DNA of 64,000 nucleotides from Scedosporium boydii (Eukaryota > Ascomycota > Sordariomycetes > Microascales > Microascaceae), in contig NJFT01000105.1 in the NCBI GenBank assembly GCA_002221725.1, positions 62,001-126,000 of the forward strand, written 5' to 3'. Position numbers and translations under genes: made by a program. How positions within the stretch are numbered: the first letter of the stretch is position 1; every line of letters starts with the position of its first letter. The notes beneath the pieces were generated by a model. That model saw nothing but the letters and a program-made list of their open reading frames with translations. It did not search any database and was not told where the DNA came from. Below, piece by piece: positions 24,147 through 34,165 of the stretch.

Positions 24147-24461
24147 GGAGATGAGTGAGTGAGGGTGGAGTGTTCGTCGATTGGAGCGGGCTCGATTACC
24201 AATAAATGTATAGACGAAGCCGAAAACGTCGAGGACGAAAGGGGACCGGTTAGAGGGGGGACGGTACTTGCCATAGATTTATCTAGTTTGGCAGTGTATT
24301 TAATATTGCCGGGCTCTAGCCCGACTTTGCAGGTTTGCTCACTGTTGTTCTGCTGTACTTCTTGACGTCAACACTATCGCCGAGTTTCCATGAGTTTTGT
24401 TGTGGATCATGACCCTGGAAGCTTTACATCCTGTTGAAGCGGCGACGCATACCAGCAATAA
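24147..24461. other. RPN8 3' flank up to tRNA
   Basis: 315 bp between the RPN8 stop and the tRNA, with an AATAAA at 24200-24205 as a plausible polyadenylation signal. Nothing else seen. Confidence 0.45.
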
Positions 24462-24545
24462 GCCCGTATAGCTCAGTGGTAGAGCGCATCACTAGTACGA
24501 GCTAGTGAAATGATGAGGTCCCTGGTTCGATCCCAGGTGTGGGCA
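24462..24545 (+). tRNA. tRNA-Thr (anticodon AGU) with 12-nt intron
   Basis: Cloverleaf closes by hand: acceptor GCCCGTA with TGTGGGC (two G-U pairs), D arm TAGCTCAGTGGTAGAGCG (A box), anticodon stem CATCA/TGATG, T arm CCTGG-TTCGATC-CCAGG (B box) and discriminator A at 24545. Anticodon AGT at 24494-24496 in the loop CTAGTAA. The intron 24498-24509 sits at the canonical position after base 37. CACTAG (24490-24495) can pair with CTAGTG (24502-24507), giving the anticodon-intron helix used by the splicing endonuclease. Mature length 72 nt. Confidence 0.95.
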
Positions 24546-24546
24546 A

Positions 24547-24553
24547 TTTTTTT
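24547..24553 (+). terminator. RNA polymerase III T-run terminator
   Basis: Seven T residues starting two bases after the discriminator of tRNA-Thr. Confidence 0.85.
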
Positions 24554-24777
24554 CGTCCTCATCCTCTTCTTTTTTTGGGGATTGGACTTTTTGCAATGCC
24601 GCCAAGAAATAATATTATTGTGGATTGGGAGAGGATCGGGTCTGTTTGTCCATCGTGTCCTGAGTAACACACGCTGTGAGATGGGATGAGCTACTACAAA
24701 TCAGTGAATACATGGAAAATTGATACCGACGCCAAGATGACCCTTCTTAAGACAATTAGAAGAGGAAGAAACCGCCT

Positions 24778-25506
24778 CTACAGCTCAGCGACCAAGCCCG
24801 CCATTTCCTCCTTCGTAACCACTCTCCCGGGCGCATATCTCCCAAGAACCGTCCCCCACCTCTCCACAAGTACAGAAGCAAGAAGGTGCTTACAGCACGG
24901 AACATTACCACCTCGTGGCGGTAGCCCATCAAGGCTCAAGCCGCCAAATTCCCACTCCGAGCCCCTTCCGTCATGACCAGACACCTGCTCAGCAAGGTCC
25001 GGGGTATTCAGCGGAGCCGCAGCTGTTCTCGGGGGAAATGCGTCAAAGGTGAAGGCGGGACAGGTACATGACCACGAAGTGAGTAGAACAAGATAGTATT
25101 TCGATTCAGGCGCTCTTCTTCGCATTGTCGATGTGATGGAGCGGACGATGTACGTCCCTCCTATTTCCGGTTTCGTAGTTTCCTCCCGGCGTTTTTGATT
25201 CTCCTCCACGACTTGGTCTGTAGATTGTCGCGTCCTGGCATCTTGGACGAAAATCCGTGTGACGAGGCTGCGGTCGAGAAGATCGAGTGCTGGGAGTACG
25301 AGTGTGGGGAATAGCACGTGGAGTGTCGATATGAGCCCTTTACCTTCGGGTGAGACGTCCTGGAGTGGGTTGCCTGGCTGGGATGGTTGGTCTTGGGCCG
25401 ACGGCGGAGAGGGGTGAGTTGTGGAGACGGGGGTTTCCGTGAGAGTAGAGAGCAGAGTCGTGAGGAAGGTGCGTGGGGAGGGGAGGGATGGAGGGTTTTG
25501 TGGCAT
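24778..25506 (-). CDS. sws1: SWIM zinc-finger protein, Sws1/ZSWIM7 (Shu complex) type
   Basis: Single exon, 242 residues. The SWIM motif C-x-C...C-x-H-x-x-A is seen as SCTCPAFTFDAF (Cys147, Cys149) and PCCKHLLA (Cys205, His207, Ala210). The extra Ala two residues after the His, and CPAF after the first cysteines, are the signature of the Sws1/Shu2/ZSWIM7 family. These proteins pair with a RAD51 paralogue and promote homologous recombination by favouring RAD51 filaments. The spacing between the cysteine pairs (about 55 residues) is long because of a Gly/Pro/acidic insert. The N-terminal 50 residues are low complexity. The tRNA-Thr gene lies just downstream. Family assignment rests mainly on the zinc motif, so I keep some reserve. 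Confidence 0.75.
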   Translation of the reverse strand: MPQNPPSLPSPRTFLTTLLSTLTETPVSTTHPSPPSAQDQPSQPGNPLQDVSPEGKGLISTLHVLFPTLVLPALDLLDRSLVTRIFVQDARTRQSTDQVVEENQKRREETTKPEIGGTYIVRSITSTMRRRAPESKYYLVLLTSWSCTCPAFTFDAFPPRTAAAPLNTPDLAEQVSGHDGRGSEWEFGGLSLDGLPPRGGNVPCCKHLLASVLVERWGTVLGRYAPGRVVTKEEMAGLVAEL

Positions 25507-25872
25507 TGATGGCTTTCGATCTTGAGTTTGGGCAGATTCGAGGTCGAAGGATGAGTTGTGGTAAAGATTTGATGAGGTGAGCTTAGGTGGCGGCTGTGGT
25601 CGTGAATTGGAGCAATAAGTCGATCAACTCCCATATCTCTTTTTTGTCCTCCATTTGACGTTTAATTCTGTAAGAATTTTGGATGGGGTTCTGAACTTAA
25701 TTTCCAACGGACTTGCCCACGGTATTGCTCATATCATGGACTCAATTCCGAGCAACGGACATCGTAGTTTAGTTCCATACTACATTCATATATTATACAT
25801 GTCATATATCTTTCTATATGAGTTACATTCAAGGTTCCGGACCTCTTTTTTTTTTTTTTCCTTCACTTTTGT
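25507..25872. other. Intergenic, sws1 promoter and hem13 3' flank
   Basis: 366 bp, AT-rich at 25780-25860 with a T run just after the hem13 stop. No gene. Confidence 0.45.
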
Positions 25873-27205
25873 CTAAACCCACTCCTTAGGATTCTTCAAA
25901 ACATCCAACAACTCCTGCTCCGGAGTGTCAGGCTCAGGCGAATGCATATACTTCCACGACGCCGTCACAGGCAAACTCATCAAGATGCTCTCCACTCTCG
26001 ACCCGGGCGTGTTCAGCCCGAACTGCGTCCCGCGATCGTGCACGAGGTTAAACTCGACGTAGCGGCCCCTGCGAATCTGCTGCCACTCCTTCTGGGCCTC
26101 GGTGAAAGGCATATCCTTGCGCCTCTTCATGATGGGGATGTACGAGGGCAGGAAGGACTTGAGGGCGTCCTGGATGAAAGCGAACGTCTTCTCGGCGCTC
26201 GCCTCGGACTCGTCGAGGTCGTCGAAGAAGATGCCGCCGATGCCGCGGCCCTCGCCGCGGTGCTTGATGTAGAAGTACTCGTCGCACCACTTCTTGAAGC
26301 GCGCGTAGTAGGTCTTGTCGTGCTTGTCACACACGTCCTTGATAGTCTGGTGGAAGTGCACGCAATCCTCCTCGAACAGGTAGCTAGGCGTCAAGTCCTC
26401 GCCGCCGCCGAACCACCAGGCCTGGCTCGTGCCGTCCTCACGACACGTCTCGAAATACCGGTAGTTCAGATGCACCGTCGGCGCCATGGGGTTCTTGGGA
26501 TGAATGACCATGCTCAGCCCCGCGGCGAAGAAGTCGAGCGACTCGGCGTCCGCGGCAATGGACTTGTGGCTGGAGTGCATCGACGCGATGGCCGCCTTGG
26601 GCAGGGTTCCGTAGACGACGCTGACGGCCACGCCACCCTTCTCGAAGACGTTTCCGTCTTGGATGACGCAAGTGATGCCGCCGCCGCCGCCGGGACGCTT
26701 CCATTCGTCGGTGCGGAACTTTTGGCCGTCGAGCTCTTCGAGGCCGGCGACTATGACTTTCTGTTGCTCTTTGATGAACTTCTCCATGCGGAGGCGCATG
26801 GGCGAAGACTCGTCGATGACTTGGTTCGCCTTGGTTTCGTCATCTCGCTCGGCGAGCTTGAGCTTCTTGACGTCGAGTTTCGTGGCTTCTTGGGTCGCCT
26901 GATTAAGACAAAGACAAATGCGGGTTAGGACACAACATCAGTAAAGCAATTGGCCCCAATTGGAGCTTGTGAACGGGCCGGGGACCTGTAGAATTGCTAC
27001 CTACCATTGTGAAAGCAATTGCGGCAGTAGAGACCGCGACTCCAGCACCAATGGTAGCTAGCAAAGACGGATTGTTCGTGGAGGAACTCGGCGACCTCGG
27101 GTTGATCGTCGAGAAGGGTCTGCGGGGGGTTGTTACACTACGCGTCGCACAAGGCCTGAGCTGGCGGCTTGGAAGCTTCCAAATCAATTGGCGTTGAGAG
27201 AGCAT
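25873..27205 (-). CDS. hem13: Coproporphyrinogen III oxidase (oxygen-dependent)
   Basis: Two exons, 27205-27005 and 26898-25873 (intron 106 nt, GTAGGT...CAG); 408 residues. Converts coproporphyrinogen III to protoporphyrinogen IX with O2, the sixth step of heme synthesis. Family blocks seen: [66 protein letters not shown] and [18 protein letters not shown]. The N-terminal exon is rich in Arg, Ser and Thr without acidic residues ([18 protein letters not shown]) and is followed by a hydrophobic stretch, [20 protein letters not shown]. That is a bipartite mitochondrial presequence, suggesting delivery to the intermembrane space as in animals, unlike the cytosolic yeast enzyme (inference). The antisense strand has a long open frame that is only a codon-bias shadow. 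Confidence 0.96.
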
Positions 27206-29103
27206 CGAACGCGAAACACGGTATTTAAATGGAATTTCCCCTCCGCTTCAGAGAGCTCCAGAAGGGTTCGACTGCAGAGGTTCCAATGGGCGGTGGGGGG
27301 GAGATCGAACGATGTCGCCACTAGAGGCAGGTGTCCATCGGGCCACTTTTGGCTGCAAATTTTCGTGGCTTACTTGTTGGGGTGAGGACGATCTTCCGCG
27401 GAGCGCGCCGACTTTTGTCTTGTGAGAATTGTCAGGAGACAAAATATGGCGGATGGATTCGATGTCTTTTTGTTTCTTGCAGCGGCTGAGAACTGTTCCT
27501 GGATTTCAGAGCGAAGAGGGGGTGATTCTCTGGCCTCTGCTCTTTTTTGTTTGGCTTAACTTCAATTGACTACAGCAAGTAAAAGACTGCTTCCGATTTG
27601 CCAAGCTTCGACCCCGCCAAACGGCCCCTCCACGGCATCCATCTGGAGACCGGAGACCAAACAGACGAATTGAACTCTTGGGACCCCAATATCAACGACA
27701 ATTAACTTGATTACTTTAAAAGATAGACCCAGGGTTCCTTTTGATTCTGCACTAACTGCGTGGAATGGGTATGAGTGATTGGAAAACTCTTTCGAGCGTC
27801 AGGCTCTCTCATCAAATTCATGTCGATCGGCTGTCCCTCGACCCAATAGCAGTTCCGACAACCAGGCCACTTTCTAGCACCGTCCCTTGAAGGTGCCGTC
27901 ATACTTCGGACTTGCATTTAGGTTGCAAATAATAACATGTCTTGCAGGCACCGAGGCAGGAACCTTGGAGCTGAGCAAGGTGGAATCACGTGACATAACC
28001 ACAGGTCCTCGAACTTGCAAAGAGCCAAGAAGATTTTTAAATGTTCGGGTTATGTGCCTGGCATGACAACTTAAGCCTTGGGGTTGACAAATGCGGCAGG
28101 TGCTGTTGGATAACACCGGATTCGGTCACGAGCGAGACCCAGGTAGGCTGTGCTCAGAGTCTGAAGTGGCGAGTCATAGGCAATCATTCTGTGAGTTTCG
28201 CACGTTTCAGGAAAGACCCGGTCACCATTTAATCTCTACGGCTCTCAGAATAGTCATTCTTCTGGATACAGCTCAAGCCAAGGAGTCACCTGGACAAGGC
28301 TCAAGATTCCGCCCGCTTCCAGCACTGGATAGATTTGATACCAGCACCAGCTTGGTCTTCCCGTGCCCCCAAACCCGACTACCCAATCCGTCACACCGAA
28401 GCGGATGGAACACATGTATGACTAACAAGGATGGCGTATCCTAGTCGAAGTGCGATTTGACTTGCTCTGCCCCTCATTGCACTTGCCAATAGAAGTCACT
28501 CCTCTGTCACACTTCCCCTCCTGCTGCCTATTATCAGTAATCTCCTGCCCAGTGCGAGGATACAATTCTACAACTGACTGAAGCTGTGCCAGGCCGCCAG
28601 CGCTGGCGACACAAGCTCAAGCATGCTGGCCTAGTCGTAGAATACCATAGAAGTACCCTCAAAGTACCGAGGCACTCCAGTCATATCCTAGACAAGCCTG
28701 ACCTGCCTTTGTACACCTTCTGTCATCGACCTTGAGTCTACCATTATTATCACTGTGCTGCAAGCTCCAGTTGTGCCTGCTGCCTGCTTCCTCCAAAGGT
28801 ACGTAAGTGTGACTTCATGTTCCTGCCTCAGCTTGCTTGGCTGCCCCTCAAAGCCATTTCCCTTTACTTCGTATTCCTACCCATTTCCACTTCTGCAACC
28901 TTCGCCTTACCCACTACTTTCCCACTGACATCACCAAACCTGTTCCTGCGCAATCCATCATCAACCTAACCCCCCTTTCACCCATCTTACTACTTCAGGT
29001 GCCTGCTCCTCTCTCAACAGTTCACACAACGAACTTCAACTCATCAGCTTCACGAAAGACAGAAATAAAACATTTAGAATCATCCACCGATACCACATCC
29101 AAA
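27206..29103. other. Divergent intergenic region hem13/atg8, about 1.9 kb
   Basis: No protein-like frame or RNA gene recognised. From about 28840 to 29100 the plus strand is pyrimidine-rich with few ATGs, as expected of the atg8 leader; one open frame runs through it but is not conserved-looking. Confidence 0.4.
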
Positions 29104-29809
29104 ATGCGATCCAAGTTCAAGGACGAGCACCCCTTCGAGAAGCGAAAGGCTGAGGCCGAGCGCATCCGACAGAAGTATGCCGACCGCATTCCGGTACGTT
29201 TTTTCACCCTTCATTTTAATTCTCTCTCTTGTCTTGGAACCGCGCTCTCGCGGTTTCGACATTCTTGTCCATGCCCTCATCTTGCCCCTCATCTTCCATG
29301 GAGTCATTCACGAAAATAGGGCGGGAGGCGGTCTGGGAAGGCTCGGAAGCGCCCATCAGGCTGCCTCACCGCTCTCCCGCGCTCAGCACTATCCACCACG
29401 ACACGCATCAAAAAATTAACCACGGAAATTTTGTTAACGACGGATGGTGTTTCTAGGTCATTTGCGAAAAGGTCGAGAAGAGTGACATCGCTACGATCGA
29501 CAAGAAGAAGTATCTCGTCCCCGCCGATCTCACCGTAGGCCAGTTCGTCTACGTGATCAGGAAGCGCATCAAGCTCTCGCCCGAGAAGGCCATCTTCATC
29601 TTCGTCGATGAGGTACTGCCTCCCACAGCTGCTCTCATGAGCAGCATCTACGCCGAACACAAGGATGAGGACGGGTACGTAATAACCACATTTCCTGCCG
29701 CGTCATATATTGCTCAAGATCCCCCCGCTAACATGGTAATGCCGGTAATAGTTTCCTCTATATCACGTACTCTGGCGAGAACACCTTTGGCGATTTCGAG
29801 ACGGCTTAG
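29104..29809 (+). CDS. atg8: Autophagy ubiquitin-like protein ATG8
   Basis: Three exons: 29104-29193, 29457-29674 and 29752-29809; 121 residues. The sequence begins [20 protein letters not shown] and ends [15 protein letters not shown]. Atg4 removes the tail after the Gly in TFG (residue 116), and the exposed Gly is conjugated to phosphatidylethanolamine on autophagosome membranes. The LIR-docking region ([20 protein letters not shown]) is intact. Intron 1 is 263 nt, long for so small a gene; intron 2 is 77 nt and splits GG/T of the Gly in DG-FLYIT. The gene is essentially invariant among fungi, so the exon joins are secure. Confidence 0.98.
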
Positions 29810-30861
29810 GCGAAATGTGGTTCTTTCTTTTTTTACACGAGAATTTCCTCTGGTTTCGGCGTTTTCGGATTATGATGACTATGCGGAATACAAACACACA
29901 AGGCTGCCTAGGCTCTTGACCGGTTTTGATCTGCTAGCTTCAGATGTTTTGGACGAAGCAAATGACCTCCGGGAGTGGCAACTGAGGAGCGGCTTTGTGT
30001 GTATTCAATCAAAGATGATTTCCTAGTCCCTTTGTCTGTTCTTTCCATTGAGGGATGTTACATTTTTAGGTTTGTCCTGCTATTGCGTTCTTTGACTGCT
30101 TTGTGAAATCTGGGAAAGCTGTAGGTTGAGTTATACATTCCCTCCTTCTGTTGAGCACCATAGATGCCTTGGGGTTGAAGATATCAATGCTGGTGGTAAC
30201 TCTTGCTCTACCCATTAATGATCACATCGTATTCGGCATAACCCAGATTCAGCGAGTGATGAGCTGGCAGTCAGTCTTAGTCTTGTTTGTTTGTACTTTG
30301 GGTGCTGAGACTTGAAATGCAGTTGTTGTTCTTTATTCTGTTCCATCTTCAGTGAAGTATCGATCCCATACCCTGCATCCAAGTTGATCAGAAGCAGCTC
30401 GCTTTGCTTGGGAGCTAGGTTGAGGAGCAAGAGTTCAACTACATCATTCCTCCCCAAGTTTCCATCTCCATATCACAGAGATCAACAGACATAACAGATG
30501 GTTTAAGGAATGAATATATTATATACTATGCAAAATCCCGAATCGCCTCATAAAAAGGAGGGAGTCTCTAATTAAGTCATTAAGGAAAGTTAAGAATCCC
30601 CCATACATTTCCATTGGGGGTTAAAAGGCAACATGATGAAACCCAAAAGAGAATCTTCTCTTTTTGAAGAAAAAAAGGCCCATCCCGAAGTCGTAAAAGT
30701 TGAGAAAAGGAAAGTTTCGTTAAACCGAGTTCCGCGTTCAATGTGTCGAAAGTAGATCTAATGGACCGATACTTTGTTCATGCCGAAAGGGATAACCGCG
30801 TCGTTTATCAAGGGGAGAGAGAGGAAGAAAGAGAGGAGATAGAAGGGAGGAGAGAGATCGA
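29810..30861. other. Convergent 3' region atg8 / small secreted protein
   Basis: About 1.05 kb. Remaining frames are short and uncharacteristic. Long 3' UTRs from both sides probably cover much of it. Confidence 0.4.
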
Positions 30862-31197
30862 TTAGATGCAGTAAGGGGACTGGTTGACCTCGTTGAAGTA
30901 GCAGGTGGTCTTGGGGGGGCAGTCACCGCCGTACTGAGATGATATCCCGTGTTAGTTGTCTGTCTCACCTCGGGGTAGGAAAGAAAAACTAGGAGAGGGA
31001 AGGGGGCAAGAGAGGATGGGAAGGGTATGTCTTACCTGCCAGACACCCTGGGTATCACAGATCTGCCAGCCTGGAGCACCGGATTGGCTGTTCTTGGCAC
31101 AAGCGTAGGTGGCAGGCTTGCACTTGGCGGGAGGGGAGAGAGGGTTGGCGAGGGCAAGAGCCGCGAAGGTGGAGAGGACGATGGTCTTGAAGTACAT
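30862..31197 (-). CDS. Small secreted six-cysteine protein
   Basis: Two exons, 31197-31036 and 30933-30862 (intron 102 nt, GTAAGA...CAG, phase 0); 77 residues. Residues 1-19 form a signal peptide (MYFKTIVLSTFAALALANP). The mature part of about 58 residues has six cysteines in the order CKPATYAC, WQIC, GGDC, KTTC and SPYC. The pattern (C-x-PATYAC, W-x-x-CD-x-x-G-x-W, SPYC-I-stop) is reminiscent of small fungal chitin-binding (CBM19-like) or effector-type proteins, which I offer only as a possibility. I chose the ATG at 31197 because it starts the signal peptide; the frame is open upstream but has leader character. A TATA box lies about 150 bp upstream, fitting a strongly inducible gene. Confidence 0.82.
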
Positions 31198-31346
31198 CTT
31201 GGAGGTGGGTATTGAAAGACTGGAAGGTCCTTGGGAGGTTTGTTTGGAAGTGAGTGTTTGTGAGTTACTTGTCTTGAGAGAGTGGATTGTTGGTTGTGAT
31301 GAGGAAAGAAGGAATAGGACGTTTGAAGGGGGAAGAGGAGGGTGGT

Positions 31347-31354
31347 TTATATAG
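31347..31354 (-). promoter_or_regulatory. TATA box of the small secreted protein gene
   Basis: TATATAAA on the minus strand, 150 bp upstream of the ATG at 31197. Good TATA matches at this distance are infrequent elsewhere in the window. Confidence 0.5.
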
Positions 31355-32938
31355 ACATTCAAGGAACGAGGAAAGGACATGAAGCGGAATGACGCTGAAG
31401 AGGTGATGAGAGCCATTGGGCTAGATGCGGAAGGGTGAGCTAGCTGGCTCGGATACGGCATCCAGAGACGTCATGGCCGAGGGAGATGTGGATGGACTTG
31501 CATGGCGATGCAGCTTGGCTACCTCGTGTATGTCGCCCGGTCTGCGGCTTTCTTCAACCATGTCCCCGCCTCAAGCTTAGCTTCTCCTTTTTAGGCCCGA
31601 TCTTGCGGGGAGGGGGCAGAGGGCGTCGTCTAAGCCGAGAGGGCGGGTTTACATCTGACCGTTGTTGATCCACCCGGTACGGGGATACGGGCTAGACGAG
31701 CACGAAGATCATGAGGAGGAGGGGGTGTGTTGTTCTTGGGTCTGCTTCCAATACGGGGAAGCGCACGGGTATTCTGTTCCATTGAATCGAAGGGGGGTTA
31801 GCCGACGTTGCAATGGAAGGAAACTTTTGTTTTCCGTTGAACGAGGTGCTCTAAACTAACATGGATGCTGGATCTAGGTAGCTCTAGGCCATGGGGCGGG
31901 AAACGGGGACTCCAATTGTATGGGGTGACTAGCTGTGGCGGCTTGTACCATACGGAGTATTTTTGGGCGGACCCTGGATCTCGAGACTGTAACGGAACAG
32001 GTAGAAGATTTCCCTTGGACATCTCCTGGGTATGGGATCATAACGGATCTACAAGCTTACAGTATTGGGTCATGCTCTCATGACGGGGCGTCTCAGCCGT
32101 CCTTATTTTTAAAGATGGCGGGTAATGAGAACCAGAGACGCCAGAAAGGAGAGTTTGCAAAAAGGCTCCTCACCGTGATCTTAGTCCTGAGCATATAGGC
32201 CATATAACCAATAAGCTATAGACCGTATAATGTCCCAACTGGGCGCAGGCCCTCAGGCTGGGAAGGAATTTAGAAACCCGAACAAATCGAAAGTACTCAG
32301 TAGTCCATTGCGGGGATCTCGCTACCTGCTCACCGGATCGTTCGTATGAAATAGCTCCACTACAACACGACACGAAACGACAGAGTATCCGCTAGCTACC
32401 CAGCTTATGAACGCCGATCACTAACGAAAGCGAAGTGAGGCATTTCCTTTTTCTCTCATCTCAGCTCCTAGCCCAAAGCTAAGAAAGTGGACATAAGACG
32501 GCAAGATTCCCCGAGTGGAAGGGGGGGCATGCAGCCTTGGAAGGCAATGGGCCCGGCCAAGAAACTTGGATGGGTGGTGGCGTGTGTGCGGAGTAGCGAG
32601 ACATTCGGGGACGGCAAAAAGAAAAGAGAGAGGGAAGAAAAAAGCATGTTATTTCTTGCACTTTTGTTGTTTTGGTCTTCCACTTTTATGCCCGGTTTTG
32701 GTCATGGTATCTAGTGTCGACCTATCGTCGTTTCTGGCGATGAGTTTCGGTTCTGATATTTGGGGCTTGTGATGGGTTTAAGGTTCGGCACTCGGAACCT
32801 TTTGAAGGACCGGATGGGACGCCACGGCTGAAGAACGAGGCAAATGGGCTAAAAGCGGATTGACGCAAGGAGTGGGAAAAAAGTACGGACCAGACTAGTG
32901 TAAAGAAAGGAAGAGAAACAAATAAGGGAGAGTTGAGT

Positions 32939-32986
32939 GAATAGTAATCGTCCGGTGCTCGTACTTTCCCGAGAATAGTAATCGTC
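32939..32986. repeat. Two 14-nt direct repeats GAATAGTAATCGTC
   Basis: Identical copies at 32939-32952 and 32973-32986, 34 bp apart. Could be a replication-slippage product or paired factor sites. Confidence 0.6.
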
Positions 32987-33109
32987 TTACTGCCCAAAGC
33001 TTCTTTCAAGGGTCTTGACAACGTCATGATGGAGGGGAGGTGTGGAACCGAGGCTTGGCCTGGTGAGGGGAATGAGAAGGGTGTGGGAATACGCCTACGC
33101 CTTGCTGGG

Positions 33110-33149
33110 GATGATGATGGTGATGATGGTGATGATGATGACGATGATG
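33110..33149. repeat. Imperfect GAT trinucleotide microsatellite
   Basis: About 40 bp of GAT units with GGT and GAC interruptions. It lies outside any supported gene. Confidence 0.85.
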
Positions 33150-34165
33150 TTGGAAAATTAATATACCAAATGAGATGGATTCTGAGTGAGCATCGCTCCA
33201 CCACGACAGCAATGCCAGAATGGCCCATCCAATGATGGCCGAGATGGTTCGAATCTGAGATCAGATGTCTACGAGGCAGGACGAAAGATGAGAAGCACCT
33301 GGAAGGGTAGACGTTCGTGGACTTCGTAGAGGGAGGTTGGATGTTGAACGTTGAGCTGGCGTGTTGCCAAAAATAGAACCATGCGCTCTCTCTCTCTTCT
33401 GATCCCGGTCACCTTCTTTTCCCTCCCTTCGTATCACAGACCAAGCCCATGCCAGTTCAGTCTCTAGCGTCGATGGTCGGGCCCCAGACGGGCTAGACCG
33501 ATCATCACTCCACAAAGAGAACACTTCGGAACCACGAAGCGCGGAAAGAAAAAACACGGTGCGTGCGTCTGTTCCTCCGATTTGCTCCCAGTGCTTCATC
33601 AGGCCAGGGATGGGGACGGGGCAAAAGAATGGGAATGCAATAATGTTGTGTGGGAACATGAAGGGCAAAGAATACGAGGCGGGACCCGATGACCCGTGAC
33701 CGGGCAGAAGCCAATGCGGGATGCTCTGCGCTGGCCTGATAGGTTCGAGGTTGTGGTCGTCGATTGGATTGGTCTGTTCATGTCTCTCCTGCGCTTGTTA
33801 TGACTTCATGCTCGCTGTCTTTCGCAGGGTGCGTGATGTCGGTGGAAGCGATGTCGGGCCATGCGGGGATGCAGAACGGAGAATAATCAGACGAAGGTGA
33901 CGAGGGGCGTGAATTGGGAGCCGAGAGATCGCCGTCGTTGATCGCAGATCAGATGTGTGTGTTGATCTTTCAGGCCAGCCATTTTTCACCGATTTTATTA
34001 CGAAGGTAAATGTTTGCAACAATTGAGATCTATTATCGCCCAAACTGTCCAACAATCCAAGAACCCAGCCGCGGATAGAGCTGGCTGATGGAAAGAAATC
34101 TCCCTTCCCCAACCGAAGGAAAAAAGGAGAACAAGAAATACTGAAAAAAGAAGAAAACAGATTGA

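Larger units (their letters stand above)
31198..34165. other. Intergenic, about 3 kb
   Basis: Upstream of the small secreted protein gene and downstream of the Cys/His-repeat gene. Many short frames, none with recognisable protein character. Contains a GAT microsatellite and a short direct repeat (listed separately) and TACGGAGT at 31951-31958. Confidence 0.4.

Noticed and set aside
25942..26928. 328-residue plus-strand frame over hem13
   Set aside because: Antisense shadow; it also runs through the hem13 intron, and the sequence is Val/Leu/Glu/Arg-biased without domain features.
32722..33228. Minus-strand frame of 168 residues
   Set aside because: Much of it is translated GAT/ATC microsatellite and Ser/Pro low complexity; no recognisable domain or partner exon.
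33230..33265. GGTTCGAATC as a tRNA B box
   Set aside because: The flanking bases do not form a T stem and no A box lies at the right distance.
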